In this document: piece by piece, positions 51,586 to 60,442 of the stretch | Position numbering within the stretch: position 1 is the stretch's first letter | How the letters are laid out: each line of letters starts with the position of its first letter | NCBI GenBank assembly: GCA_050290245.1 | Contig: JBNKHH010000064.1 | Location: 1-64,000, forward strand | DNA: 64,000 nucleotides | Reading direction: 5' to 3' | DNA from: JBNKHH01 sp050290245 | Lineage (GTDB): Bacteria > Pseudomonadota > Alphaproteobacteria > Rhodobacterales > Rhodobacteraceae | The notes under the pieces: generated by a model | What the model saw: the letters and a program-made list of their open reading frames with translations, nothing else | Told to the model about the DNA's origin: nothing | Databases searched by the model: none | Program-made: the position numbers and the translations under genes

Positions 51586-52464
51586 TTACCAGCCCTGGGC
51601 TTCTTCCTTTAGAAACGACAGGAAAGCCTGCACCTTGGTCGTGCGGTGCAGATCCACGTGCGTGACGAGCCACAGGGGGGCGCTCCATTCGGGCTGCGGT
51701 TCGAACAACTGGACCAGTCCCGGCAGTTGTCCCGCCTCCCAAACCGTCAGAAACCCAATCCCGACGTCACTCAATACGGCATCCCGTATCACCCGGTTAT
51801 CGGTAGCACGGAATGCGATCTGTTCAGGTTCGACCCGATCCACCAGCCAACGGAAAAACGGAGCGCGAGAGCCGAAATTATCAAGACTTACAAAGGAATG
51901 ACCAGACAGGTCATCGACCGACTGGGGTCTTCCGTGCCGGGCGACGTAGCCCTCGGACGCATAAAGCGCGACGTATTGGTGCAGGAACGGCTGGACCACG
52001 TTGTCGGGGTTGTCCGGCTTGTTTCCCGCGCGCACAGCAACGTGGGCCTCTCCGTACTCCAGCCGCAAAACCTCTTCCCCCGTCAGATAACGGATGATCA
52101 GGTCGGGGTAGCGCTCCTGGAACCGCACCAGGGTCCCTGTCATCTTGGTCGAGAGCGCCGCCAGCGACGTGACAACCAACTCGCCCGAGACTTCGTCGCC
52201 CCGCCCCTTGATACGACTGACTAATTGCGCGAACTGGTCGTCGGTCGCCTGCGCCACTTGCAAGAGATCGCGCCCAGCCTCGGTCGAGGAATAGCCGCGC
52301 GCATGGCGCTGGAACAGCTTTACTCCCAGCCGGTCTTCCAGAGAATCGATATGGCGGATCACGGTCGCGTGGTGGACGCCCAACTGTTCGGCAGCTCCGC
52401 TGACCGTGCCCATCCGTGCCACATGATAGGCTGTCCGGATTTCATCCCATGTACTAATCGACAT
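51586..52464 (-). CDS. LysR family transcriptional regulator
   Basis: A 292-residue LysR regulator. The HTH is at about residues 10-40 (AYHVARMGTVSGAAEQLGV then HHATVIRHIDSLEDRLG) and a periplasmic-binding-like effector domain follows (about 90-290). The start at 52464 was chosen because it gives the standard N-terminus; the longer frame is not conserved. It is divergent from the universal stress gene across 297 bases. Target and ligand are unknown. Confidence 0.92.
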   Translation of the reverse strand: MSISTWDEIRTAYHVARMGTVSGAAEQLGVHHATVIRHIDSLEDRLGVKLFQRHARGYSSTEAGRDLLQVAQATDDQFAQLVSRIKGRGDEVSGELVVTSLAALSTKMTGTLVRFQERYPDLIIRYLTGEEVLRLEYGEAHVAVRAGNKPDNPDNVVQPFLHQYVALYASEGYVARHGRPQSVDDLSGHSFVSLDNFGSRAPFFRWLVDRVEPEQIAFRATDNRVIRDAVLSDVGIGFLTVWEAGQLPGLVQLFEPQPEWSAPLWLVTHVDLHRTTKVQAFLSFLKEEAQGW

Positions 52465-52761
52465 CCCTGACTTTCCTTCAACTTCTCTGCCAGTCCTACG
52501 GTGCAAAATTCATTTGAAAAAACAAAAACATCCGCAGATCACACAAAATTGCACAGAAATGGCTTTGGAAAAGCCAATTTCCAAGCCGTCAGTCGCACCT
52601 ATGTCTTGTGGGACATGATTTTAAGGAACCCCATACCCGATACCTGACATTCGGCGCATCAACGGGCTGTATTTGTCAACGGACAAGGTCACCGTTTGAT
52701 CCAGAGCAATGCGTGCTACGGTTGCCAGGCGCATCAATGGAGCAACGAAGGAGGTTCTTTC
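52465..52761. other. intergenic region between lysR and the Usp gene
   Basis: About 300 bases shared by divergent genes. It holds an FNR-like box at 52696-52709 and a symmetric TGGCTTT...AAGCC segment near 52560-52580. No protein gene is visible. Confidence 0.6.
52696..52709. promoter_or_regulatory. FNR/FnrL-like box upstream of Usp gene
   Basis: TTGAT-CCAG-AGCAA matches nine of ten defined bases of TTGAT-N4-ATCAA. It lies 53 bases upstream of the Usp start. FnrL control of universal stress genes is well established in related bacteria; here it is inferred. Confidence 0.5.
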
Positions 52762-53601
52762 ATGAACTACAAGACACTTGTCACGGTCGTCCGCAATCCC
52801 GAGCTAGACTCCGACCACTTGGAAGCGGCCATCGCCCTGGCACAGGCGAACGGTGCGCATCTGCATGTCCTCGCCTTGGGCATTGAGCGGGTCCCTCCCG
52901 AAGCTTTATACGGGGGAGCAGCGTCCATCGCTGTCCAAGGCACGATCGCCGACGCCATCGAAGAGGCCGAGATCTCCGAAAAAGCTGTGAGCGAAAGGCT
53001 CAACCGTTCGGACATCACTGCGGACGTCCATCGGGTGGTCGCCCAAATGGGCGCCGTCACACAGGTCGTCGCCCGCATGGTCAACCTTTCCGATCTGGTG
53101 GTCCTGCCGCAGCCCTATGGTGAAGGACGCACTATCGAGGATGTGGCCATCACGGAGGCAGCACTGTTTTCCACGCGCACACCCGTGATGGTACTCCCGG
53201 CAGGCACGAAAGAGGTTCCCGCGCCCACATCCGTTGTGGTCGCCTGGAACCAGTCTTCCGAAGCCCTCTCCGCAATCCGCGCCGCCTTGCCGATGCTGGC
53301 CGCAGCCGACAAGGTCGACCTCCTGGTCATCGACCCGCCGAAACATGGGCCGGGTTATGCCGATCCCGGAACGATGCTCGCAGAAATGCTGTCACGTCAC
53401 GGCGTAAACGCCGAGGTGTCGGTTGTTGCGCAAACAATGCCCAAGGTGTCGGACGTCATAGATCGGCATGTCGCCGACCTCGGCGCCGAAATGGTCGTGA
53501 TGGGAGCCTATGGTCACTCCCGTCTGTTGGAGGCCATTCTGGGGGGAACAACCCGCAATATGCTTGAGAGATCCAAGGTTCCGATCCTGATGTCTCACTG
53601 A
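52762..53601 (+). CDS. tandem universal stress protein (UspA family)
   Basis: A 279-residue protein of two Usp domains (about 1-145 and 150-279). The second domain shows the ATP-binding-type end GAYGHSRLLEAILGGTTRNML, close to the G-2x-G-9x-G(S/T) signature. GAAGGAGG precedes the Met. Tandem Usp proteins respond to energy and oxygen stress. An FNR-like box sits upstream. Its 3' end overlaps the convergent SIMPL gene by seven bases. Confidence 0.9.
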   Translation: MNYKTLVTVVRNPELDSDHLEAAIALAQANGAHLHVLALGIERVPPEALYGGAASIAVQGTIADAIEEAEISEKAVSERLNRSDITADVHRVVAQMGAVTQVVARMVNLSDLVVLPQPYGEGRTIEDVAITEAALFSTRTPVMVLPAGTKEVPAPTSVVVAWNQSSEALSAIRAALPMLAAADKVDLLVIDPPKHGPGYADPGTMLAEMLSRHGVNAEVSVVAQTMPKVSDVIDRHVADLGAEMVVMGAYGHSRLLEAILGGTTRNMLERSKVPILMSH

Positions 53602-54284
53602 GTGACAAGTTCGAAGACAACCGCGACGCTGGCGCGATAATCAACTTCGCCTCGCGCGATCGGTACGGCCATGGACTGTTCCATGGCCGCTCCACGCAAC
53701 ATTGGAACTGGCGCCGCCGGCCCGCCTCCCTCCAAAATCGAAACAACTGGGCCGAGTGTCACGCTGGCCGCGCCAGCCAAAAGTTCGGCTTTTGCGCGCG
53801 CGTCCTGCATGGCGCGCACCAATGCCTCGTCTTCCAGACTCCCAGGTTCGGCGACCGTTAGGGACAACCCGTTCATCGTATTCGCACCGGTACCAACGAC
53901 GGCATCCAGCACGACGGGCAGATCGTCCAGCGACCGCACACGCAGCGTCAAATCATTCGACGCGATATATCCCGCCACGTGCGGCGGTCCGTCTTTGCTG
54001 TGATCCCATCGGGGTGAAAGGTTTACCGAGGACGTCTGGACGTCGGCCGGCGCCACTCCTGCTGCGGCGACCACTTCCAGAACCTGTGCCATTGCGGCAC
54101 TGGCAGCATCCATGGCCGCGGCAGCTGTCCGGGCGTCGCGCATAACACCAAGGTTGATAATCGCCATGTCCGGTTCGGCTCGCACCACGCCTTCGCCGTG
54201 AACCGAAATTTGGCGAGGCTGCTCCTCGGCGGCGGCGCCCAGGGGGCCAATCAGAGCCCAGAACATCACAACTGCAAATCGCAT
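53595..54284 (-). CDS. SIMPL domain-containing secreted protein
   Basis: A 229-residue protein with a signal peptide (residues about 1-20). The SIMPL (DUF541) domain runs from RQISVHGEGVVRAEPDMAII to the C-terminal YRASVAVVFEL, with the family's GAN...TMNGLSLTV segment. Members are periplasmic or outer-membrane associated and affect oxidative stress; mechanism unknown. AAGGAG selects the ATG at 54284 over the TTG six bases earlier. Confidence 0.9.
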   Translation of the reverse strand: MRFAVVMFWALIGPLGAAAEEQPRQISVHGEGVVRAEPDMAIINLGVMRDARTAAAAMDAASAAMAQVLEVVAAAGVAPADVQTSSVNLSPRWDHSKDGPPHVAGYIASNDLTLRVRSLDDLPVVLDAVVGTGANTMNGLSLTVAEPGSLEDEALVRAMQDARAKAELLAGAASVTLGPVVSILEGGGPAAPVPMLRGAAMEQSMAVPIARGEVDYRASVAVVFELVTQ

Positions 54285-54405
54285 AATCAATCTCCTTTGT
54301 CTCTCCCCGATCCGGACACCTTATTCGGCACAATATTGACCTGCACGCGCCAAATTCCGCCTGTCTTTGGGTGACGGCAATTACCTGCCATGCTATCTCC
54401 TCGTC

Positions 54406-56706
54406 ATGACACACCGTTGGGGTTTCGATCTTGATATGGCGGCTGTCCGGCTGATGCGCCGGGAGGCTGGGCAATGGCGTGAAATCGTTGTCGAAAAAAT
54501 CGATGGCCCCGACATCGAGGACCGTCTTCGGGCCATGGTCGATCGCATCGGCGATGCCAAATCAGTCGATCTTTTCCTGCCCCGAGATCAAATCCTTTAC
54601 ACAGACGTCACGGTCACCTCGGAAGACGCGGCGCTCGACGAAATCGACCTGGCAATGGACGGGCGCACGCCCTACGCGTTGAGCGAGCTTGAATTCGACT
54701 GGGAAATGATCGGTCCGGACACGGCCCGCGTTGCCGCTATCGCCCGTGAAACGCTCGACGAGGCTGCCGCCTTTGCCGAAGCCCGCGGAATGCGTGTTGC
54801 CGGCTTTTCATCGTTGGCCGACAAGACGGATTTTCCGCGACTTCCCGATTTTGGCGGCGGCAGCCTCTTTGATGCAGAAACGGACGATGAAGAGGAAACC
54901 TCTTCGCCGCCGACAATGCAGTTTTCCACGAAACGTGAGACGTCGCGCCCCAACGGTCCGGTGGCCACCCTGACCCCATCGTCCGCCACGGCAAGCGAAC
55001 CGGTGCTTCGGGTGGACGACGCAATGCCGGTGATGCAGGTTCGCTCTCGCGACATTGCTCCGCTTGACCCGGGCGCTCCCCTGTCCGCTCCGCCGTCGCA
55101 ACCGCGCGTGCGCACAGATATCGCCGCATCGATGGTTTCGCCGCAGGCGGCAAGCCTGACTCCGCCCGCAGCGGTGAAAGTGCGCAGGTACGGCAGCGCT
55201 CCGCTCAGAACCTTGGCGGTATTCGCCATCGCGTTGTTGCTGACCATTGGGATAGCGATCGTTGTCTGGAACATCCTGCCTATGGGACCCGGTCAGTCCG
55301 CCCGTTCCGATGCGCCGGCACAACCTGAAAGCGCGCTCGCGCCACCAAGGCCGCGCCCCGCGGATCTGGCCGCTCCCGAAACCCAGGTCACCGCTTTACC
55401 GCCAGAGGCTGCGCCTGTGGATAATCCTGTCTCGGTCCCAGAGCCAGGCGCGACCGATACGGCCGAAACGCCGGGTTCGGAGGTAATCGAGGCGGCTCCG
55501 CCCCACGATGCGGAATCCGTCGCTGACCCCCTGCCCGATCTGCCGCGACCTGTTGTTGTTTCGGACGACATCGCCATCACAGCGCCCAACAGCGAAACCG
55601 CACCGGTCTTGACAACTGTCGCGTCACAACCGGACCTGGCCAAGCTTCCAAAGCTGCTGAACGCCCTGCGATCGGGCGAGGGCCTTCCGACCTATGACCC
55701 CGCCCCGCCGCTTGCGGCAACCCCGCAGATCCTGGCCGGCATCGGGACCCAGGCACCGCTACCGAGCCCCGAACTGGAAGATGCTCCGTTCGATGATACC
55801 GATCTTATCTATTTCGCCTCTATTGAGGCAGGCAGCCCGTCCGCCGATGCAATTGCATTACCGTCGGTGAGCGATATTGCCACTGGCACCCTCCCATTCA
55901 TTCAGGCCGCGCCGGCTCCTGAGACAGATGCGCCCCATATCGACGAACTCGCTTCCGCAACCCCGGCGGCAGAACTTCCGTCTGCGACCGATTTAGCTGC
56001 TGAGGCCGCGCTCGCAGACAGCAGCCTGGCTGAGCCGACCGCGACGGGTCTGCCGCAACCGACGGAGTTCGCCGCACGCCTCGTCCAACGCGCACCGCGC
56101 AGCCGTCCTTCTGACTTTGTCCAGACCATCGAGCGGGACAGATTCAACGGATTGACGCGGGACCAGCTTGCCACCCGGCGCCCGCCCCGGCGCCCGGAGT
56201 CCGTGCAGGCGGAAGCCCTGCTTGCCGACGCTCCGGCCCCGGTTTCGGACTTGGCTGTAGAAACATCGCTGGCTCCGCGCGGACGACCCGCAGGCTTTGA
56301 CAGAACGGTCGCTGCCTCGCTGGTTCAGCGCGAAGCCGAACGGCTGACCGCATCTCTGGACTACCAGACGCCTGACACCTCGGCAGCGATCGAAGCCGCG
56401 CTGGAAGCCGACGCCGAACCCGAACCGCGCCCCCAGGACACACCACGCCTTGCCATCCCATCGGGCGCCTCGGTGGCCCGCCAGGCAACGATCGACGACG
56501 CGATCCGGCTGAACAAGATCAACCTGGTCGGCGTCTATGGCACCCCAGGCGAGCGTCGTGCGCTCGTGCGTCTGGCCTCGGGGCGCTACATCAAGGTCAA
56601 GGTCGGCGACAAGGTCGACGGGGGCACCGTTGCCAGCATTACCGACAGCGAACTGATCTACCGCAAGGGCAACAGGAACCTGTCGCTCGTCCTGCCACGC
56701 GGATAG
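54406..56706 (+). CDS. GspL/PilM-like to PilP/GspC-like fusion protein
   Basis: A 766-residue bitopic protein. Residues about 1-150 (WGFDLDMAAVRLMRRE, LFLPRDQILYTDV) resemble the cytoplasmic actin-like part of GspL/PilM. A single transmembrane helix lies at about 270-292 (LAVFAIALLLTIGIAIVVW). A 400-residue Pro/Ala/Glu-rich disordered periplasmic region follows. The last 75 residues (IDDAIRLNKINLVGVYG, KVKVGDKVDGGTVASITDSEL) look like a PilP/GspC beta-domain. No pilus or type II secretion genes are nearby. I cannot name its partner. The ribosome site is poor; the Met at 54406 fits the domain start. Confidence 0.75.
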   Translation: MTHRWGFDLDMAAVRLMRREAGQWREIVVEKIDGPDIEDRLRAMVDRIGDAKSVDLFLPRDQILYTDVTVTSEDAALDEIDLAMDGRTPYALSELEFDWEMIGPDTARVAAIARETLDEAAAFAEARGMRVAGFSSLADKTDFPRLPDFGGGSLFDAETDDEEETSSPPTMQFSTKRETSRPNGPVATLTPSSATASEPVLRVDDAMPVMQVRSRDIAPLDPGAPLSAPPSQPRVRTDIAASMVSPQAASLTPPAAVKVRRYGSAPLRTLAVFAIALLLTIGIAIVVWNILPMGPGQSARSDAPAQPESALAPPRPRPADLAAPETQVTALPPEAAPVDNPVSVPEPGATDTAETPGSEVIEAAPPHDAESVADPLPDLPRPVVVSDDIAITAPNSETAPVLTTVASQPDLAKLPKLLNALRSGEGLPTYDPAPPLAATPQILAGIGTQAPLPSPELEDAPFDDTDLIYFASIEAGSPSADAIALPSVSDIATGTLPFIQAAPAPETDAPHIDELASATPAAELPSATDLAAEAALADSSLAEPTATGLPQPTEFAARLVQRAPRSRPSDFVQTIERDRFNGLTRDQLATRRPPRRPESVQAEALLADAPAPVSDLAVETSLAPRGRPAGFDRTVAASLVQREAERLTASLDYQTPDTSAAIEAALEADAEPEPRPQDTPRLAIPSGASVARQATIDDAIRLNKINLVGVYGTPGERRALVRLASGRYIKVKVGDKVDGGTVASITDSELIYRKGNRNLSLVLPRG

Positions 56707-56715
56707 CGATCAACG

Positions 56716-57819
56716 CTATTCAGCGGCCACGTCGCCGTATTCGCCCTTGGCCAACTCTTCAGCCTCGATCGACTCAAACAGGGCCTTGAAGTTTCCTTCA
56801 CCGAACCCGTCATCGCCTTTGCGCTGAATAAATTCGAAGAAGATTGGCCCGATGACCGTCTTCGAGAAAATCTGAAGCAGGATTCGCGTCTCGCCCCCGT
56901 CGACCACGCCCTCACCGTCGATCAGTATGCCGTGCCGCATCATCCGCTCAATGGGCTCTTCATGCCCAACCACGCGGGATTTCGACAGTTCGTAGTACGA
57001 CTCGGGCGGCCCGGGCATGAATCGAATGCCGTTCTCGGAAATCGCATCGACAGAATCATAGATATCGTGGGCACCAACGGCGATATGCTGGATCCCCTCA
57101 CCCTTGTACTTTTTCAGATAGTTGACGATCTGCCCAGTCTCTCCGCGATCCTCGTTGATCGGGATGCGGATCTTTCCACAAGGCGAGGTCAGCGCCCGAC
57201 TATACAGTCCAGTGTACTTTCCCTCGATATCAAAGAACCGGATCTGGTGGAAATTGAACAGGTCGCCATAAAACCGAAACCAGACGTCCATGTTCCCCTT
57301 GAACACGTTATGGGTCAGATGATCGAGATAATAGAACCCCACACCTTCGGGGTTGGCAGTGGTCAGCCAGTCGAATTCGGTGTTGTAGGGCGACGTATCG
57401 TAGTAGTTTTCGATGAAATAGATCAGGCTACCGCCGATACCCTTGATGGCAGGAACGTCCATAACCTTACCGGGACCGGTATATTCCTCGGCGCCTTTTG
57501 CCACTGCGTGTTCCAGGGCATGACCTGCGTCGACAACACGCCAGCCCATCGACGGGGCGCAGGGGCCGTGTTCTTCGATGAACGCCGCCGCATGAGTGCC
57601 GGGTTCGGCATTGATCAGATAGGTGACATCACCCTGCTGCCACACCTCGACGTCCCGCACCTTGTGGCGCGCGGTCAGAGTAAAACCCATCTTGTCAAAC
57701 AGATCGCGCAGTACGTCGGGATCGGGATGCGCGAACTCGACGAATTCAAACCCGTCGGTCCCGGCCGGGTTGGCCTGGGTGATTTCGGATTTCGGCGCAT
57801 CGTGGGGGAAAGGGCCCAT
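56716..57819 (-). CDS. hppD: 4-hydroxyphenylpyruvate dioxygenase
   Basis: A 367-residue non-haem Fe(II) dioxygenase that converts 4-hydroxyphenylpyruvate to homogentisate in tyrosine breakdown. Iron ligands are the His in LDHLTHNVF, the His in IQHIAVGAHD and the Glu in IFFEFIQRKGDDGFGEGNF, which is also the family C-terminal signature. GGAGAAG precedes the Met at 57819; the longer frame is spurious. It is divergent from an Lrp-type regulator that probably controls it. Confidence 0.97.
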   Translation of the reverse strand: MGPFPHDAPKSEITQANPAGTDGFEFVEFAHPDPDVLRDLFDKMGFTLTARHKVRDVEVWQQGDVTYLINAEPGTHAAAFIEEHGPCAPSMGWRVVDAGHALEHAVAKGAEEYTGPGKVMDVPAIKGIGGSLIYFIENYYDTSPYNTEFDWLTTANPEGVGFYYLDHLTHNVFKGNMDVWFRFYGDLFNFHQIRFFDIEGKYTGLYSRALTSPCGKIRIPINEDRGETGQIVNYLKKYKGEGIQHIAVGAHDIYDSVDAISENGIRFMPGPPESYYELSKSRVVGHEEPIERMMRHGILIDGEGVVDGGETRILLQIFSKTVIGPIFFEFIQRKGDDGFGEGNFKALFESIEAEELAKGEYGDVAAE

Positions 57820-57937
57820 GAATCTTCTCCTGTTCGCAGCTATTGTGCCCAGGATATGTGCGCCACCACGCGTCTTTCGCGCATTTTTATAGCCAATCGG
57901 TGAAATCGCACACATTTCATGTACATTTTCCGCTTTT

Positions 57938-57954
57938 TGCGCAAGAGTAGCGCA
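57938..57954. promoter_or_regulatory. possible operator between hppD and lrp-type gene
   Basis: TGCGC-N7-GCGCA lies in the 134-base divergent gap and touches the start codon of the Lrp-type gene. It could serve autorepression. The case is weak because GC-rich dyads are common here. Confidence 0.3.
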
Positions 57955-58415
57955 TGAACCCACTTGATCCCACCGACATACGGCTGCTCACGGCGCTGCA
58001 AGAGGATGCCCACATGACGGCGGACAGGCTGGGTGACGTGCTCAACCTTTCCGCCAGCCAGGTCAGTCGCCGGCGACAAAGACTTGAAGCGGATGGCTAT
58101 ATCCAAGGCTACCGCGCTCGCCTGGCTCCACTGAAACTGGGTTTACAGGTCCAGGCCTTCGTTTCTGTCCAGATGGCCACCCACGCCCCGGACCAGGTCA
58201 AGACATTCGTGCGCATCCTGCAAGCCAGGGCCGAAGTCACAAGCGCGTGGACATTGACCGGCGAGGCAGACTATTTGCTGCGCGTCTATTGCGACGACCT
58301 TGCCGCCCTGAATACACTAATACACCAGGTCCTTCTGCCTCACCCCGCGGTTGCCCGTGTCCAGAGTCAGATCGTCATGGATCAAATCAAGGCAGACGCA
58401 CCGCTGCCCATTTAA
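57954..58415 (+). CDS. Lrp/AsnC family transcriptional regulator
   Basis: A 153-residue feast/famine regulator. The HTH is at about residues 5-50 (TDIRLLTALQEDAHMTADRLGD, LSASQVSRRRQRLEADGYI) and a RAM/AsnC ligand domain follows (residues about 70-145). Divergence from hppD suggests control of tyrosine catabolism by an aromatic amino acid. It ends 10 bases before the Kef-type gene on the same strand. Confidence 0.93.
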   Translation: MNPLDPTDIRLLTALQEDAHMTADRLGDVLNLSASQVSRRRQRLEADGYIQGYRARLAPLKLGLQVQAFVSVQMATHAPDQVKTFVRILQARAEVTSAWTLTGEADYLLRVYCDDLAALNTLIHQVLLPHPAVARVQSQIVMDQIKADAPLPI

Positions 58416-58425
58416 TCGAGGCCCC

Positions 58426-60408
58426 ATGGAAGGCTTTTTGTTCGAAGCCGTAATTTATCTTCTCGCCGCAGTGATCGCGGTGCCGCTGTCCGTTCGGTTC
58501 GGACTCGGCTCGGTCCTTGGATATCTCCTGGCCGGCATCCTGATCGGGCCCGTGCTTGGTTATGCGGGCGATGCCCATGACCTCAAACACTTCGCGGAAT
58601 TCGGCGTGGTGCTGATGCTGTTCCTGATCGGGCTTGAACTGACGCCGCGGGCGCTTTGGGACATGCGGCACAAACTTATCGGGCTAGGTGGCCTGCAAGT
58701 GGCCCTGACCATGTCCCTGATCGCCGCTATCTGCTCTTATGGCTTCGGCTACCCCTGGCAGACTGCACTGGCCGTCGGTATGATCATGGCCCTGTCGTCA
58801 ACCGCGATTGTGCTGCAGACTCTGAACGAAAAACGCTGGATGCAGACGGCGGGCGGGCGCTCCAGCTTCTCGGTCCTGCTCACTCAGGACATCGCCGTCA
58901 TCCCGATGCTGGCCGTCCTGCCTCTCTTGGCATTGCCAAAGATTGCATCCTTCAACGAGGACGGCTCGATCGCACGCACGACTCAACATGTTGTTGCGGC
59001 CGCCCATGGCACGGAGGCCTCTGGCCAGGCTGAACAAAACGCCGAGGCAGCAATGGCCTTCATCCAGGCGCTTCCGGCCTGGGGCGTTACTCTGGCAACC
59101 TTCGGGGCCGTCGTTTTGGTTGTCCTGTTCGGCATGTTCGCGACACGTCCGTTATTTCGCTTCGTTCACTTCGCCAAGCTGCGCGAGTTGTACACGGCTT
59201 TCGCCCTCTTGATCGTAATCGGCATCGCCTTCCTGATGTCGCTGGTCGGACTTTCCCCCGCGCTCGGCACTTTCCTTGCCGGTGTCGTTCTGGCCAATTC
59301 CGAGTTTCGTCACGAGTTGGAAAGCGACATCGAGCCATTTAAGGGCCTGCTCCTTGGGCTGTTTTTCATCACGGTCGGAGCAGGTATCGACTTTGCGCTC
59401 CTGTGGCGTGACGCCTTGCAGATCGTGTTGCTGACGCTGCTCTTGATGTTTGTTAAAGGACTCGTCCTATATTTCCTGGCGCTGGTCTTTCGTCTCAAAG
59501 GGCGCAACCGCTGGCTGTTCACGCTGGGCTTGGCCCAAGCCGGTGAATTCGGCTTTGTGCTGGTGTCTTTTTCAAACCAACTCGGGGTGCTCACCTCCAG
59601 CCAAAGCGGACGCATCCTGGTGATCGTCGCCTTGTCCATGTTGCTGACCCCTCTTGCCTTCATCGTCTACGAACGCCTCCATCATCGCATGGGCAGCGAG
59701 AGCAGCGACCAACCAGAACCAGACGAAATCGACGAACAGCAACCGATCATCATCGCCGGCATCGGGCGTTTCGGGCAGATGGTGAACAGGCTGCTGATGC
59801 TGGCCGGGTTTCGCGCCGTGGTCCTTGATCACAATATGGAGGCCATAAGCACCATGCGGTCCTTTGGGGTGAAGGGCTTTTTCGGCGACCCGACGCGTCC
59901 TGAGCTTTTGCACGCGGCCGGGCTGGCGAACGCTCGTGTGCTTGTCGTGGCTCTGGATGACAAGGCAGCGGCCCTGCGGCTCGTGAAGTACGCTCGCCAC
60001 GAACGACCTGACTTGCATATCATTGCCCGCGCACACGACCGGGTGCACGTCTATGAAATGTACCAGGCAGGAGCCGACAAGATCGTGCGCGAGATGTTCG
60101 ACAGCTCACTGCGCGCGGGGCGGTATGTGCTGGAAGAGATGGGTCTGACCGACATGGAAGCCGCAAAGATCGAACATTTCTTTTTCCGCCGCGACCGTGA
60201 GTCGCTGCGCGAACTTGCCGCCCTTTGGAAACCGGGCATTCCCGTCAGCAGCAACGAAGAATACGTCGCCAGGGCCAGGGAATTGAACGCTGAACTCGAA
60301 GCGGCGCTCGTCGAACACCTTGATCAAGGTACTGAAATTGTAGATGAAATTGACATGAAGCCTCGCGTCAGACCATTTTCTAAGCCTGCCGGGAACGACG
60401 CCCCTTGA
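58426..60408 (+). CDS. Kef-type K+/H+ antiporter (CPA2) with TrkA-N domain
   Basis: A 660-residue antiporter. Twelve or so transmembrane helices occupy residues about 5-400, with the CPA2 segment LTQDIAVIPMLAVL and HxxE-type residues in LGLAQAGEFGF. A cytoplasmic TrkA-N NAD-binding domain follows (about 440-560: IIIAGIGRFGQMVNRLLM, VVLDHN), and the C-terminus is a charged helix region. It resembles KefB/KefC, glutathione-gated K+ efflux. Its stop overlaps the -35 of the copA promoter. Confidence 0.92.
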   Translation: MEGFLFEAVIYLLAAVIAVPLSVRFGLGSVLGYLLAGILIGPVLGYAGDAHDLKHFAEFGVVLMLFLIGLELTPRALWDMRHKLIGLGGLQVALTMSLIAAICSYGFGYPWQTALAVGMIMALSSTAIVLQTLNEKRWMQTAGGRSSFSVLLTQDIAVIPMLAVLPLLALPKIASFNEDGSIARTTQHVVAAAHGTEASGQAEQNAEAAMAFIQALPAWGVTLATFGAVVLVVLFGMFATRPLFRFVHFAKLRELYTAFALLIVIGIAFLMSLVGLSPALGTFLAGVVLANSEFRHELESDIEPFKGLLLGLFFITVGAGIDFALLWRDALQIVLLTLLLMFVKGLVLYFLALVFRLKGRNRWLFTLGLAQAGEFGFVLVSFSNQLGVLTSSQSGRILVIVALSMLLTPLAFIVYERLHHRMGSESSDQPEPDEIDEQQPIIIAGIGRFGQMVNRLLMLAGFRAVVLDHNMEAISTMRSFGVKGFFGDPTRPELLHAAGLANARVLVVALDDKAAALRLVKYARHERPDLHIIARAHDRVHVYEMYQAGADKIVREMFDSSLRAGRYVLEEMGLTDMEAAKIEHFFFRRDRESLRELAALWKPGIPVSSNEEYVARARELNAELEAALVEHLDQGTEIVDEIDMKPRVRPFSKPAGNDAP

Positions 60409-60435
60409 CCTTCCAGTGACTGGAAGGTCTATCTA
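60405..60435 (+). promoter_or_regulatory. CueR-type promoter/operator of copA
   Basis: TTGACC (60405-60410) and TATCTA (60430-60435) are separated by 19 bases. The spacer carries the dyad ACCTTCC-N7-GGAAGGT, the classic CueR/HmrR arrangement. Only seven bases (ACCTTCC) separate the -10 from the copA start codon. The -35 overlaps the kef-type stop codon. Confidence 0.88.
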
Positions 60436-60442
60436 ACCTTCC

